From: an uncultured Bacilli bacterium
Lineage (GTDB): Bacteria; Bacillota_I; Bacilli_A; RFN20; CAG-826
NCBI GenBank assembly: GCA_944369075.1
Contig: CALVXK010000012.1
Span: 1 to 34,057, forward strand
DNA: 34,057 bases
Direction of reading: 5' to 3'
The position numbers were made by a program, and so were the translations under genes. Shown in pieces: positions 15,733 through 24,903 of this stretch. Below the pieces are notes generated by a model that saw only the letters and a list, made by a program, of their open reading frames with translations, was not told where the DNA came from and ran no database searches. Within the stretch, counting starts at the first letter, position 1, and each line of letters opens with the position of its first letter.

Positions 15733-17397
15733 TTACTTATTAGTATAACTTTGATCTAATTTAATCATTGAATATATTCTATATCCTCCTGCTAAATGAG
15801 AAGTCTTATAGTTTAAATTAGATAATATTCTACAACCAACATAACTTCTTAATGCACTTTGACAAATTAAAACAATTTCTTTATTTTTATCAAGTTTATC
15901 TAAATTATCTCTTAATTCATCTAAAGGTATGTTAACGCTATTTTTAATATGGCCTAAAGCATATTCTTCTTTAGTTCTAACATCAACTAGCATTACGTTT
16001 TTATCATTAATTAAAGAATCAACTTCTTCAAAATAATGTTGTTTAATTAACCCATTTTTAATGTTTTCAATCATGTAACCAATCATATTTATTGGATCTT
16101 TAACTGAAGAAAATGGTGGAGCGTAAGATAGATCTAATTTAGCAAGATCATAACCTTTAATTTTAAATCTAATAGCAGTTGCTAAAACATCAATTCGTTT
16201 ATCTACTCCATTATTTCCAATAATTTCTGCTCCTAAGATTTCAAAAGTATTCTTATCAAACATTACTTTAATAGTTAAAGGAGTTGCTCCAACATAATAA
16301 GAAGCATGATTTAAAGGGGAAAGGTATATTTTTTCATAAGGGATATTCTTTCTTTTTAATGTTTCTTCACTAAATCCAGTAGAAGCTACATTAAGAGAAA
16401 ATATTTTTAAAATAGATGTTCCAAGTGCTTTTATATCAATATTTTCATTTAATATTAAATGATTTGCAAGTTCTCTACCTTCCTTATTAGCAAGCCCGGC
16501 TAAAGGGATATAACTAATTTCATTATCGATAAAAGAAGGAATAGATATAACATCTCCTATTGCATAAATATCTTTATCACTAGTTTGGAAGTTATTATTT
16601 ACTTTAATAGAATCTTTAAATCCTAAATCTAAATTAGCATTTTTTGCTAATTTAGATGAAGGTCTAACACCTATTGCTTCAATTAAGATATCACTTTCTA
16701 AATATGAATTATCTTTAAAATATACTCTAACTTTATTATTAACTTCTTCTACTTTACTAACTAAAGTATTTAATAATAGGTTAATTCCATTATTTCTTAA
16801 TTCATTATGTAAAAAAGAAGCCATATCTAAATCTAAAGAAGCTAAACAATGGCTTGTTCCTTCAATTAAAGTAACTTTCTTATTAGCTTTAACTAAGTTT
16901 TCACTTATTTCTAGACCAATAAAACCTCCACCAATTACAATTACATCTTTTATATTATTTTCTTCATTATTAATTATTGATTTAATTTTAATTGAATCTT
17001 CTACTGTTTTTAATTCAAATATTTTATTTGAAAGAGGTGCAATTTTAATTGCTTCTGCTCCAGTAGCAATAATTAATTTATCGTATGTATCTAAATATAC
17101 TTTATTAGTTTTTAAATCTTTAATTTCAATAGTTTTATCTTCTTTATTTATTTTAATAACTTCACTATTTACTTTAACATCAATATTAAATCTAGCTTTT
17201 AAAGGATAAGGAGTTTGTAAAGTTAAAGAAGATTGATCCTTAATTACATCTCCTACAAAATAAGGAAGACCACAATTTGCATAAGAAACAAAATTAGTCT
17301 TTTCATAAATCTTAATTTCTGATTTTTCATCTAATCTTCTAAGTCTACAAGCAAGAGACGCTCCGCTTGCCACTCCACCAATAATTACATACTTCAT
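15733..17397 (-). CDS. CoA-disulfide reductase fused to rhodanese domain
   Basis: A FAD- and NAD(P)H-dependent oxidoreductase that keeps coenzyme A reduced, or reduces related persulfides. N-terminal FAD motif IIGGVASGASLACRLRR; single active-site Cys42 in SYANCGLPYF, as in CoA-disulfide reductases, not a CxxxxC pair; NAD motif VIGGGFIGLEISE; C-terminal FAD motif DIYAIGDV. A rhodanese domain follows at about residues 460-545, with DVRTKEEYALGHIKNSVNIP and Cys512 in LICQSALRSY. The 554-residue layout is that of the CoADR-RHD fusion known from B. anthracis. AAAGGAG sits 6 nt before the ATG. It probably serves thiol redox balance and sulfur handling in an organism exposed to oxygen or polysulfide. 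Confidence 0.9.
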   Translation of the reverse strand: MKYVIIGGVASGASLACRLRRLDEKSEIKIYEKTNFVSYANCGLPYFVGDVIKDQSSLTLQTPYPLKARFNIDVKVNSEVIKINKEDKTIEIKDLKTNKVYLDTYDKLIIATGAEAIKIAPLSNKIFELKTVEDSIKIKSIINNEENNIKDVIVIGGGFIGLEISENLVKANKKVTLIEGTSHCLASLDLDMASFLHNELRNNGINLLLNTLVSKVEEVNNKVRVYFKDNSYLESDILIEAIGVRPSSKLAKNANLDLGFKDSIKVNNNFQTSDKDIYAIGDVISIPSFIDNEISYIPLAGLANKEGRELANHLILNENIDIKALGTSILKIFSLNVASTGFSEETLKRKNIPYEKIYLSPLNHASYYVGATPLTIKVMFDKNTFEILGAEIIGNNGVDKRIDVLATAIRFKIKGYDLAKLDLSYAPPFSSVKDPINMIGYMIENIKNGLIKQHYFEEVDSLINDKNVMLVDVRTKEEYALGHIKNSVNIPLDELRDNLDKLDKNKEIVLICQSALRSYVGCRILSNLNYKTSHLAGGYRIYSMIKLDQSYTNK

Positions 17398-17471
17398 ATT
17401 TTCTCCTTTATTAAGTTATTAACTAAAGTTTAGTAATTATTAAAAGATAATTAAACTTAGATGCTTTAAAA

Positions 17472-18671
17472 TTAGATAATAATTTTATTTATGCTTCTTT
17501 TTAAATAATAAACGATAAGAATAGATGTAATGTAGACTACATTTTGATTGTAATCTTCATAATCGATATTAAATAATTCTTTAATCTTATCTAAACGATA
17601 ATTAACTGTATTTTTATGAACATAAAGTCTTTTCGATGTTTCAATTAAAGACTTATTAGAAACAAGATAAATATATAAAGTATCTAAGAAGTTAGTCTTA
17701 TACTCCAAGTCATAATGATATACTTCACTAATATTCTCATTAACAAAGTTTAATAGTTCTTCGTTATTTAACGAAATTAAAGGAAGTAAAGGTAAATAAT
17801 TATTTAAATCATATAACATATAGTCTTTAATTGAATCTTCTAATAACTTAAGTATTTTTACTTCATCTTTATAAATAGTAGATATTGAATATAAATCTTT
17901 AATTTTAGAAGAAATAATCATATAAAAATGATGTTTAAATATAAAATCATTAATATTATTAACTTCTACTTGATTAATAAGTCTTGATACTAAAAGTACT
18001 AAATAGCCATCTTTATATGTAAAAGAAACTAAAGATTTAGATAATAAATTTTTAAAATATGTTTCTGTTAAATCTCTATTCTTATCGTTATATTGATGAT
18101 TAAAATCAAATACTAATAGATAATAATCTTTTCTTAAATCAAAACTTAATTCTTTTATCTTTTCTAAATATACTTGTTTATCTTTATAAATGTTATTTAA
18201 TAACGCCATAAAGAAAGTATTAATAGTAATTGAATCACCATTAAATTTTTGATTTAGTAATATTTTTGATGTTAATTTAGAAAATATTTGAATCATTTCT
18301 AAACTTATATCTTCAATCTTCGTGCTAATTTCTAGAATAATCATAATTCCAATAATGTTTTTATTCTCGTCTTTTAAATTTATGATTAATCTTCTATTAG
18401 ACGATAAAGAAGTAACTATTTTAAAATCATCAATTTCTTTTAAATCTTTTCTAATTTTTTTATATAAATCAATTTTTAAATAACCGTTTTTAATAGTGTA
18501 ATTCCATGTTTCATCTTCAAAAAGAAATGGTGAAATATAGGCTACTAACTGGAAATCTCTATTAAAAACCATGATTGGGTTATTAATTAAATAGTAAAAT
18601 CCTTTAATTAGATCGTTAAGTCCTTTAGATTTAATAATAATATTAAATATGTCTTTATATAAGTTTTCCAT
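17472..18671 (-). CDS. PucR/CdaR-type transcriptional regulator
   Basis: A 399-residue regulator. The C-terminal helix-turn-helix (about residues 335-395: SNKSLIETSKRLYVHKNTVNYR then LDKIKELFNIDY) is the PucR/CdaR HTH_30 type. The N-terminal third (MVFNRDFQLVAYI) resembles a PAS/GAF-like sensor, and the middle resembles the GGDEF-like domain of CdaR proteins without its catalytic motif. It is divergent from the operon starting at 18788, with 116 bases between them, which strongly suggests that it controls those genes in response to their substrate. The Shine-Dalgarno site is weak (GAGAAC). The effector is not known. Confidence 0.85.
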   Translation of the reverse strand: MENLYKDIFNIIIKSKGLNDLIKGFYYLINNPIMVFNRDFQLVAYISPFLFEDETWNYTIKNGYLKIDLYKKIRKDLKEIDDFKIVTSLSSNRRLIINLKDENKNIIGIMIILEISTKIEDISLEMIQIFSKLTSKILLNQKFNGDSITINTFFMALLNNIYKDKQVYLEKIKELSFDLRKDYYLLVFDFNHQYNDKNRDLTETYFKNLLSKSLVSFTYKDGYLVLLVSRLINQVEVNNINDFIFKHHFYMIISSKIKDLYSISTIYKDEVKILKLLEDSIKDYMLYDLNNYLPLLPLISLNNEELLNFVNENISEVYHYDLEYKTNFLDTLYIYLVSNKSLIETSKRLYVHKNTVNYRLDKIKELFNIDYEDYNQNVVYITSILIVYYLKRSINKIII

Positions 18672-18722
18672 AATTTGTTCTCATAGCACAAAAATACAAA
18701 AATATTTTATAACCACAAAACA

Positions 18723-18750
18723 TTGTTTTCAACTTCTATTAAATTAAAAT
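18723..18750 (+). promoter_or_regulatory. Candidate promoter of the dehydrogenase-permease-decarboxylase operon
   Basis: TTGTTT (18723-18728), 16-nt spacer, TAAAAT (18745-18750), 37 bases before the ATG at 18788. GGAGG lies about 8 nt before that ATG. The divergent regulator probably binds in this same gap. Confidence 0.5.
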
Positions 18751-18787
18751 TTTAGACGTAAAAAATAAGTTTTGGAGGAAAATAAAA

Positions 18788-19897
18788 ATGAAAGACTTAT
18801 TACTTATGAGAGCTCCTTTGAAATACATTCAAGGAGAAGGTGCTTTGGAACATTTCTATGAAAATTGTTCAAGTTTTGGCTCTAGATTCTTATTTGTTTG
18901 CTCACATTCCGGTTATAATCAAACAAAAGATTTAATCGAAAAATCATTTGGTGATAGCAACACTTATAGAAGATATGAAGTCTTTGGTGGAATTTCTTCT
19001 CTTGGTGAAATCGAAAAGATGAAGAAGATCGTTGAAGAAGATAAAATCGATGTTGTAGTTGGTGTTGGTGGCGGTAGTGCTGTCGATACAGCAAAAGCAA
19101 CTGCTTACTATGAAGGTAAGAGAATTGCTATTATTCCTACAGTTTGTGCAACAGATGCACCTTGTACTGGATTAAGTGTTATCTATAATGATGACCACTC
19201 ATTCAACTCTTACTTATTCTATCCTAATAACCCAGATTTAGTATTAGTTGATTCTAGAGTTATCGCTAATGCTCCTGCAAAATTCTTAGTTGCTGGTATG
19301 GGTGATGCTCTTGGAACATATTTCGAAGCAAGAGCTTGCTATAAGACTCATTCATTATCTCTTGAAAATGGTGGAATTAGCCTTTCAGCAATGGCTTTAT
19401 GCGAACTTTGCTATAAAACTCTTAGAAAAGATGGTGCAAAAGCTCTAGTAGCTGTTAATAATCATTTAGTTACTCCAGAACTTGATTCTATCATTGAAGC
19501 AAATACTTATTTAAGTGGTGTTGGTGCTGATAATGGTGGACTTTGTGTTTCTCACTCATTCTATAATGGCGTAACTTCATTAAATAAAAAGACTGCAATG
19601 CATGGTAACTGTGTTGCTTATGGTACACTTGTTCAACTCTTACTCGAAGATTCAAGTGTTGAAGAATATAACGAAGTTAGAGACTTCATGGTATCAGTTG
19701 GACTTCCAATTACATTAAAAGAAATTGGTTGTACAAAAGAAGATGTTCACCAAATCGCTGTAGCAAGTTGTGCTAAAGGTGAATCAATTCATAATTTAAG
19801 TGGAGATGTTAGAGTTAAAGAATTAGAAGATGCTATTTTACTCCAAGATTGCTTAGGAGAAAAATATTATCAAGAACATTCTTGCTGTAACAAATAA
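18788..19897 (+). CDS. Glycerol-dehydrogenase-family NAD-dependent, metal-dependent dehydrogenase
   Basis: A 369-residue member of the GldA branch of the iron-containing alcohol dehydrogenase superfamily. The NAD-binding loop GVGGGSAVD is at about 92-100. The three zinc ligands are at the family positions: Asp173 (GMGDALG), His256 (VSHSFYNG) and His272 (AMHGN). IPTVCATDAPCTG is also typical. GldA enzymes oxidise glycerol but also interconvert diols and hydroxyketones, including acetoin and 2,3-butanediol. Given the acetolactate decarboxylase two genes downstream, acetoin reduction is as plausible as glycerol oxidation. The C-terminus HSCCNK is unusual. GGAGG supports the start; the permease begins 5 nt after its stop. 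Codon use is less AT-biased than nearby, suggesting high expression. Confidence 0.85.
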   Translation: MKDLLLMRAPLKYIQGEGALEHFYENCSSFGSRFLFVCSHSGYNQTKDLIEKSFGDSNTYRRYEVFGGISSLGEIEKMKKIVEEDKIDVVVGVGGGSAVDTAKATAYYEGKRIAIIPTVCATDAPCTGLSVIYNDDHSFNSYLFYPNNPDLVLVDSRVIANAPAKFLVAGMGDALGTYFEARACYKTHSLSLENGGISLSAMALCELCYKTLRKDGAKALVAVNNHLVTPELDSIIEANTYLSGVGADNGGLCVSHSFYNGVTSLNKKTAMHGNCVAYGTLVQLLLEDSSVEEYNEVRDFMVSVGLPITLKEIGCTKEDVHQIAVASCAKGESIHNLSGDVRVKELEDAILLQDCLGEKYYQEHSCCNK

Positions 19898-19902
19898 TTT
19901 TT

Positions 19903-21132
19903 ATGGCAGAAGAAAAGAAAGCAAAAAAGCCATTCAAAGGAATTGGCATCTGGAATTTCTTAAATAAAATTCCAGCCGGAACAATGTTTGTTCCACTTGT
20001 TCTAAGTGCAATCATTACAACAATTTGTATCCACTGTGGCTTAGGGATGTCATTATGGGATTATCTTGGTAATCCTATGAAAGACCTCTTCGGTTCCACA
20101 GGACAAATGTTACTTATTGGTTTAATGTTATTCTGCACTGGTACTACTATTACTGGTCATGACTTCGTTGAAGTCGGTAAAAGAGGCATTTGGATTATCC
20201 TCGCTAGATTAATCCCTGCATATGCTATTTGTGCTATTATCTTCGTTGTTTGTGGTGTAAATGGTTTTGCTGGAATTGATGCTATTACATTAACTTGCTG
20301 TTTAACTTCAGCTAATGCTGCTCTTTACATGGGAATTATTCAACCTTATGGTGATGATTCTGATAAAGGAACATTCCCTATTATGTTGATATTCTCTATG
20401 CCTTTACTCCCATTCATCTTCTTAAGCTGTTTTGGTGAAGGTAGTGGAAACATCTTATCAAGTGTAATGCAAATTATCTCCTTATTAATCCCATTCCTTC
20501 TTGGTGTTTTACTCGGTAACCTTGATCACAAGATTAGAGACGTATTCAAAGGTGGTAATGCTATCATTCTTCCTTTCTTAGGCTTCCAATTTGGCTCAAC
20601 TATTGACCTTGTCAAAGCATTCCAAGGAGAAGTCTTATTAGCTGCTTTAATCTTAACTATAATCTATTGGGCTGTAACTCTTATTATCCCTGTCATTGTC
20701 GATAAACTTATTTTAAAAAGACCAGGTTACGCTTCAGTAGGTTCAGCCTCCTTAGCTGGTGTTGCTCTTTCAATTCCTGCTATGGTTGCAACTTATAGTT
20801 TCAATGGAGTTAGCGGAGCTGATGCAGCTTCAAATGCAACAGCAATCCTTGCCTTCGTATTATTAATTACAAACATTCTTGCTCCATTCTTTACTAAATG
20901 GAATATGAATATTTACTTCAAACATAATAAAGAAGGCGCTATAAAAGTATTCTCTAGATCTCACCCAGAACTTCTTGCTCAAGTTTATGATGAAAATGGT
21001 AATTATAGAACACATCACCACAATCATCATTACTTCTCAAAAATTTTCAAAATTAAATCTCATAAAGGAGAGGTTAATGCTGAAAATAAAGAAGTTAAAC
21101 CTGATGAATCTAATGAAAATAAACAAAACTAA
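19903..21132 (+). CDS. KdgT-family permease (2-keto-3-deoxygluconate type)
   Basis: An integral membrane transporter of about ten helices. NFLNKIPAGTMFVPLVLSA at about residues 14-32 and LFCTGTTITG are typical of the KdgT family (PF03812), which imports 2-keto-3-deoxygluconate by proton symport. At 409 residues it is about 80 longer than the usual ~325. The extra part is a basic/acidic soluble tail from about residue 345, with a His cluster (HHHNHH) near residue 370. No Shine-Dalgarno site is visible; the ATG follows the previous stop by 5 nt, so coupling is likely. The true substrate is uncertain: no keto-deoxygluconate kinase or aldolase is nearby, and the partner enzymes point to an alpha-keto or hydroxy-keto acid. 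Confidence 0.82.
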   Translation: MAEEKKAKKPFKGIGIWNFLNKIPAGTMFVPLVLSAIITTICIHCGLGMSLWDYLGNPMKDLFGSTGQMLLIGLMLFCTGTTITGHDFVEVGKRGIWIILARLIPAYAICAIIFVVCGVNGFAGIDAITLTCCLTSANAALYMGIIQPYGDDSDKGTFPIMLIFSMPLLPFIFLSCFGEGSGNILSSVMQIISLLIPFLLGVLLGNLDHKIRDVFKGGNAIILPFLGFQFGSTIDLVKAFQGEVLLAALILTIIYWAVTLIIPVIVDKLILKRPGYASVGSASLAGVALSIPAMVATYSFNGVSGADAASNATAILAFVLLITNILAPFFTKWNMNIYFKHNKEGAIKVFSRSHPELLAQVYDENGNYRTHHHNHHYFSKIFKIKSHKGEVNAENKEVKPDESNENKQN

Positions 21133-21153
21133 AGTTTTTGGAGGAAACTTTAT

Positions 21154-21870
21154 ATGAAAGAAAATAAACTTATTCAAGTTTCTACACTTAACGACTTAAT
21201 GTTAGGTGACTATGAAGGTAGTGTTAAAATTAAAGAATTAATGAAACATGCTGATACCGGAATTGGTACATTTGATGGCCTTGATGGTGAAGCAATCTTC
21301 TATAAAGGAAAAGCCTACAATGGTAGAGCTACTGGTGAAGTTAGTGAAATGAACGAAGACGATAGTGTTCCATTCGCTTGTGTCACTAAATTCAATGAAG
21401 ATGTTCAAGAAAAAGAATTCTCATTCGATTCTATTGAAGATTTCAAAGAAAAACTCGAAAAAGAACTCCCATCTAAGAACTACTTCTATATGGTTAAGTT
21501 AAATGGTACTTTTAACGTAAGAGTTAGAAGCTGCTTCAAGCAAAAGAAACCATATGAACCTTTATACAAAGTTGCTTGCGATCAAAGAGAATTTGAATAT
21601 CACGAAATCGAAGGACATGTAATTGGTTTATATTGCCCTAACTATGTTGAAGGTATGAATTTACCAGGCTGGCACATTCATTTCTTATCAAAAGATTTAA
21701 AACATGGCGGACATATCTTAAAAGTTGCATCTAATAATGCTACTTATAAGATTAATAAATTAAACCAATGGAACGTTATTCTTCCAGATTCAAAAGATTT
21801 CAGCACATTTAATCTTAAAGAAGATTTAAGTGCTAAAACTACTGCTGTTGAAGGTAGTTCCAAAAAATAA
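21154..21870 (+). CDS. alsD: Alpha-acetolactate decarboxylase
   Basis: Converts (S)-2-acetolactate to acetoin. Family marks over 238 residues: LIQVSTLNDLMLGDYEGSV near the start, MKHADTGIGTFDGLDGEAIF (active-site Glu46), VRVRS (about 122-126), and the zinc site GWHIHFLSKDLKHGGH with His174, His176 and His187. The H-x-H-x10-H spacing equals that of the B. brevis enzyme. A strong GGAGG precedes the ATG and a terminator follows, making this the last gene of the operon. In most bacteria alsD pairs with acetolactate synthase alsS; none is in the window. An acidic Ser/Lys tail of about 20 residues follows the domain. Confidence 0.9.
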   Translation: MKENKLIQVSTLNDLMLGDYEGSVKIKELMKHADTGIGTFDGLDGEAIFYKGKAYNGRATGEVSEMNEDDSVPFACVTKFNEDVQEKEFSFDSIEDFKEKLEKELPSKNYFYMVKLNGTFNVRVRSCFKQKKPYEPLYKVACDQREFEYHEIEGHVIGLYCPNYVEGMNLPGWHIHFLSKDLKHGGHILKVASNNATYKINKLNQWNVILPDSKDFSTFNLKEDLSAKTTAVEGSSKK

Positions 21871-21898
21871 CTTTGAAACTATCCCTATTATCTTCCTT

Positions 21899-21938
21899 AA
21901 ACCTATAGCTAAATCGACACCTAGCTATAGGTTTTTTA
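21899..21938 (+). terminator. Terminator of the alsD operon
   Basis: ACCTATAGCTA (21901-21911) pairs perfectly with TAGCTATAGGT (21922-21932), 10-nt loop, followed by TTTTTT. It lies 30 bases after the alsD stop. Confidence 0.93.
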
Positions 21939-21968
21939 TATGCTTAATTGAATAAATAGATGATTAGA

Positions 21969-22484
21969 TTATTCCTCTCTATATTTCTTTTTAAATAATT
22001 TAGCTTTATTTACTTTAAAAGTCATACCAAACATTTCGATATCTTCTTTTTCACCAATTATATTTGTAGATAAAGTTATAGTATCGATATTATCAAAACC
22101 AAGATCATGATAAAGCTTGATGTTACTTGTTGCTGCAGGGTTAACTTCAATTTGAACTCGATGTTCTCCTCTACTTAGTAAAATTTCTTTAATCTTTGTT
22201 AGAGCAAATTTGCCAAGTCCCTTACCTCTAAATTCATCTCTTACATAAAGATATTCAATGTTATTTAAATAGCCATATTTTTCATTAACATAGATGAATC
22301 CAGCAATATTATCTTCATAAACTATTAAATAAGAGCAACTCTTTTTAGATAAAAACTTACGAATATCATCTAAAATATCAGCTTTACTTGCTTCATAAAT
22401 TTGTGTTTTCCAGAAGTCTTTAATCATAACTGAAAGTATGTTTAAATCATCTAACTCGATTTCTTTAAGATAGGTTTTAGCCAT
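21969..22484 (-). CDS. GNAT-family N-acetyltransferase
   Basis: A 171-residue acetyltransferase. The acetyl-CoA pyrophosphate loop is RGKGLGKFAL at about residues 86-95 (R/Q-x-x-G-x-G/A), preceded by NIEYLYVRDEFRG and followed by VQIEVNPAATSNIKLYHDLGF, which closely matches RimI-like GNAT enzymes. A short C-terminal extension ends in a basic KKYREE. AAAGGAG is present but about 11 nt from the ATG. Acceptor unknown. It lies downstream of recA on the same strand with its own upstream gap of 118 bases, so separate transcription is possible. Confidence 0.85.
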   Translation of the reverse strand: MAKTYLKEIELDDLNILSVMIKDFWKTQIYEASKADILDDIRKFLSKKSCSYLIVYEDNIAGFIYVNEKYGYLNNIEYLYVRDEFRGKGLGKFALTKIKEILLSRGEHRVQIEVNPAATSNIKLYHDLGFDNIDTITLSTNIIGEKEDIEMFGMTFKVNKAKLFKKKYREE

Positions 22485-22602
22485 AAATAAAAATACTCCT
22501 TTCGATTATTTATTACATATTTATGTATATAAATATTAACATATTTTAATCTTAAAGAGAAATTTGCTAACTTAGAACTTAAACCTAACTTAGCTAAATC
22601 GA

Positions 22603-23673
22603 TTATTTATTCATGATTTCTTCTACTTTTTCGTTATCAAAAGAAGGCTCTTCTTCTTTAACTTCTTTATCTTCCTCCATTGCTTTAATAACAAGTTCTT
22701 TTACTTCTTCAAAAGTATCTTTATGCTCTCTTAAAAATTCTTTAGCGGTTTCTCTGCCTTGTCCCATTCTATCGCCGTTAAATTCATACCAGGCTCCAGA
22801 TTTTGAAATGATTTTATGATCAACTGCTAAATCTAAAAGTTCTCCTTCTTTTGAAAAACCTTGACCATAAATTAAATCGAGTTTAACTGTTTTAAAAGGT
22901 GGTGCTACTTTATTTTTAACAATTTTAATTACACTTGTATTTCCAATAATATTAGCACCTTCTTTTATGGCTTCGCTTCTTCTTATATCAATTCTAATTG
23001 AAGCATAGAATTTTAAAGCTCTACCACCTGTCGTAGTTTCATTATTTCCATAAATTACTCCTACTTTTTCTCTAAGTTGGTTGATAAAAATTAAAGTAGT
23101 ATTTGATTTTGCTAATATTCCTGATATTTTTCTTAAAGCTTTAGACATCATCCTAGCTTGAAGTCCAACACTAGAATCTTGCATTACTCCATCAAGTTCA
23201 ATTTGAGGAACTAAAGCCGCAACAGAATCTATTACAATAAGATCAAAAGCCCCACTTTTTGATAAAGCCTCAACAATTTCAAAAGCTTCTTCCCCACTTG
23301 ATGGCTGAGAAACGACTAATTTATCTATCTCAATCCCAATTTTCTCTGAATAATCAGGATCAATCGTATTTTCTACATCAATATATGCACATCTTCCACC
23401 TGCTTTTTGAACTTCAGCAACCGCTGTTAAAGCTAGTGTTGTTTTACCACTACTTTCAGGACCATAAATTTCAATAATTCTACCTCGAGGATAACCTCCA
23501 ACTCCTAATGCTTTATTTAAAAGCAAAGAACCAGTAGAAATAACTTCAAGATCTACTGAAGGCTTATCACCAAGACACATAATAGCGCCTTGACCGTATC
23601 GAGTTTTAATTTCTGCTAAGACTTCTTCAAGTTCATCACAAGCTTCGACGTCAATCTTCTTTTTTGTCTTCAT
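22603..23673 (-). CDS. recA: Recombinase RecA
   Basis: The DNA strand-exchange ATPase for homologous recombination and SOS induction. Walker A GPESSGKT is at residues 71-78, Walker B LIVIDSVAALVP at about 146-157, and the family signature ALRKISGILAKSNTTLIFINQLREK follows. The C-terminus is acidic, as usual. Length 356 is normal. The only ribosome binding site, AAAGGAG, is about 16 nt from the ATG, which is long, but no in-frame start is closer. Order pgsA-cinA-recA matches Bacilli. No LexA box was recognised in the short upstream gap. Confidence 0.98.
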   Translation of the reverse strand: MKTKKKIDVEACDELEEVLAEIKTRYGQGAIMCLGDKPSVDLEVISTGSLLLNKALGVGGYPRGRIIEIYGPESSGKTTLALTAVAEVQKAGGRCAYIDVENTIDPDYSEKIGIEIDKLVVSQPSSGEEAFEIVEALSKSGAFDLIVIDSVAALVPQIELDGVMQDSSVGLQARMMSKALRKISGILAKSNTTLIFINQLREKVGVIYGNNETTTGGRALKFYASIRIDIRRSEAIKEGANIIGNTSVIKIVKNKVAPPFKTVKLDLIYGQGFSKEGELLDLAVDHKIISKSGAWYEFNGDRMGQGRETAKEFLREHKDTFEEVKELVIKAMEEDKEVKEEEPSFDNEKVEEIMNK

Positions 23674-23725
23674 ACTTATTAAATAAAATCTCCTTTATAA
23701 TCAAGAATGTTTTGATAAAGGAAAT

Positions 23726-24208
23726 TTATCTCTCTAATTTTAAAATTTTTTCTAAAATTTTTCTAAAAGCTATTTCAATTGCTTTTTCTCTAACTTCATT
23801 TCTACTTAAACCATTTAAAATTTCCTTAAATGTTTCTTCTTTATCTAAAAAAATTAAACCAATATAAATAGTTCCTGGTAAAACATCTTCTTTGTAAGAT
23901 ATTGGTCCGGCTTCTCCTGTAAAAGATAAAGCAATATCACTTTTAAATATATTTTTACCACTTCTTGCCATCTCTAAAGCACATTCTTTAGAATCAACAG
24001 AATATTTATCAATTAATTCTTTAGAAATATGGAGCACACTTTCTTTTATTTCTTCTTGATAAGAAACAATACTTCCTTTAAAAACTTTTGAAGCATTAGG
24101 TATATCAACAATTTTAGAAGAAGCTAAACCACCAGTAAAAGATTCAATAATTGAAATAGATAAATTATTTTTAATTAAAGCTAAAACAAGTTCTTCGTTT
24201 ATATTCAT
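23726..24208 (-). CDS. pncC: CinA C-terminal domain protein (PncC-type NMN amidase)
   Basis: A stand-alone 160-residue version of the CinA C-terminal domain, which deamidates nicotinamide mononucleotide to nicotinate mononucleotide in pyridine-nucleotide recycling. Seen: IIESFTGGLASSKI (family ESCTGG, Cys replaced by Phe) and SFTGEAGP (family SGIAGP), then GTIYIGL. The N-terminal molybdopterin-binding-like half of full-length CinA is absent. It starts 2 nt after the pgsA stop and is followed by recA, preserving the Bacilli pgsA-cinA-recA order. The altered signature Cys makes catalytic activity less certain than family membership. Confidence 0.85.
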   Translation of the reverse strand: MNINEELVLALIKNNLSISIIESFTGGLASSKIVDIPNASKVFKGSIVSYQEEIKESVLHISKELIDKYSVDSKECALEMARSGKNIFKSDIALSFTGEAGPISYKEDVLPGTIYIGLIFLDKEETFKEILNGLSRNEVREKAIEIAFRKILEKILKLER

Positions 24209-24210
24209 AT

Positions 24211-24867
24211 TTAATCTTCTAAAAGCACTTTATAGTTATCTTTTAAATAAATTGCTCCACTAAGAAGTGACATAAAGCAAGCTGCATAACATAAAATATC
24301 GCTAATATGAACTAAATAAGGCCAAGATGAATCAAATAAAGAAAATGGGAAACCATTAAGTAAAACAAAAGTAATAGCAACCATTTCTAAGACTGTCTTA
24401 GCTTTTCCAAACATATTAGCAGCAATAACTTTATTCTTACTTGCAGCTACAAATCTTAATGAATCAACAATTAAATCTCTAATAATCATTAAGATTACTA
24501 AGAAAAATGGGAAAGTTAAATCTTTACCTTCTAAAGATTTAAAGTTAATTGCAAGAAATATCATTACTCCGTTAATTAACATTTTATCTGCTAAAGGATC
24601 TAAAAATTTACCTAAAGTTGTAACTTGGTTATTTTTTCTAGCTAAATATCCATCTAAAAAATCGGTTAAAGATGCAACTAAAAATACTATCAATATAATT
24701 AAATTAATTAAATTTACTGTTACATTTGAAATAGTTAAATCATAACTTGAAATAGTAATTACATGAAAATAATCTAAATAATATAAAACAAATATTCCAA
24801 GAAGTAACAAAATAGCTAGAACAATTCTTGAAATAGTAATTTTAGTAGGTAAATTAATTCTTTTCAT
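24211..24867 (-). CDS. pgsA: CDP-diacylglycerol-glycerol-3-phosphate 3-phosphatidyltransferase
   Basis: Makes phosphatidylglycerol phosphate in the membrane, the first committed step to phosphatidylglycerol and cardiolipin. The CDP-alcohol phosphotransferase signature is complete: DGYLARKNNQVTTLGKFLDP followed by LAD, within residues of about 70-95. Several hydrophobic helices are present. The protein has 218 residues, about 25 more than B. subtilis PgsA, mostly from an extended loop after the first helix (about 30-50). AAGGA lies about 7 nt before the ATG. It heads the pgsA-pncC pair. Confidence 0.95.
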   Translation of the reverse strand: MKRINLPTKITISRIVLAILLLLGIFVLYYLDYFHVITISSYDLTISNVTVNLINLIILIVFLVASLTDFLDGYLARKNNQVTTLGKFLDPLADKMLINGVMIFLAINFKSLEGKDLTFPFFLVILMIIRDLIVDSLRFVAASKNKVIAANMFGKAKTVLEMVAITFVLLNGFPFSLFDSSWPYLVHISDILCYAACFMSLLSGAIYLKDNYKVLLED

Positions 24868-24903
24868 AACGCAGTCCTTATTTTAAAAATAAATGTAGGA
24901 GAA

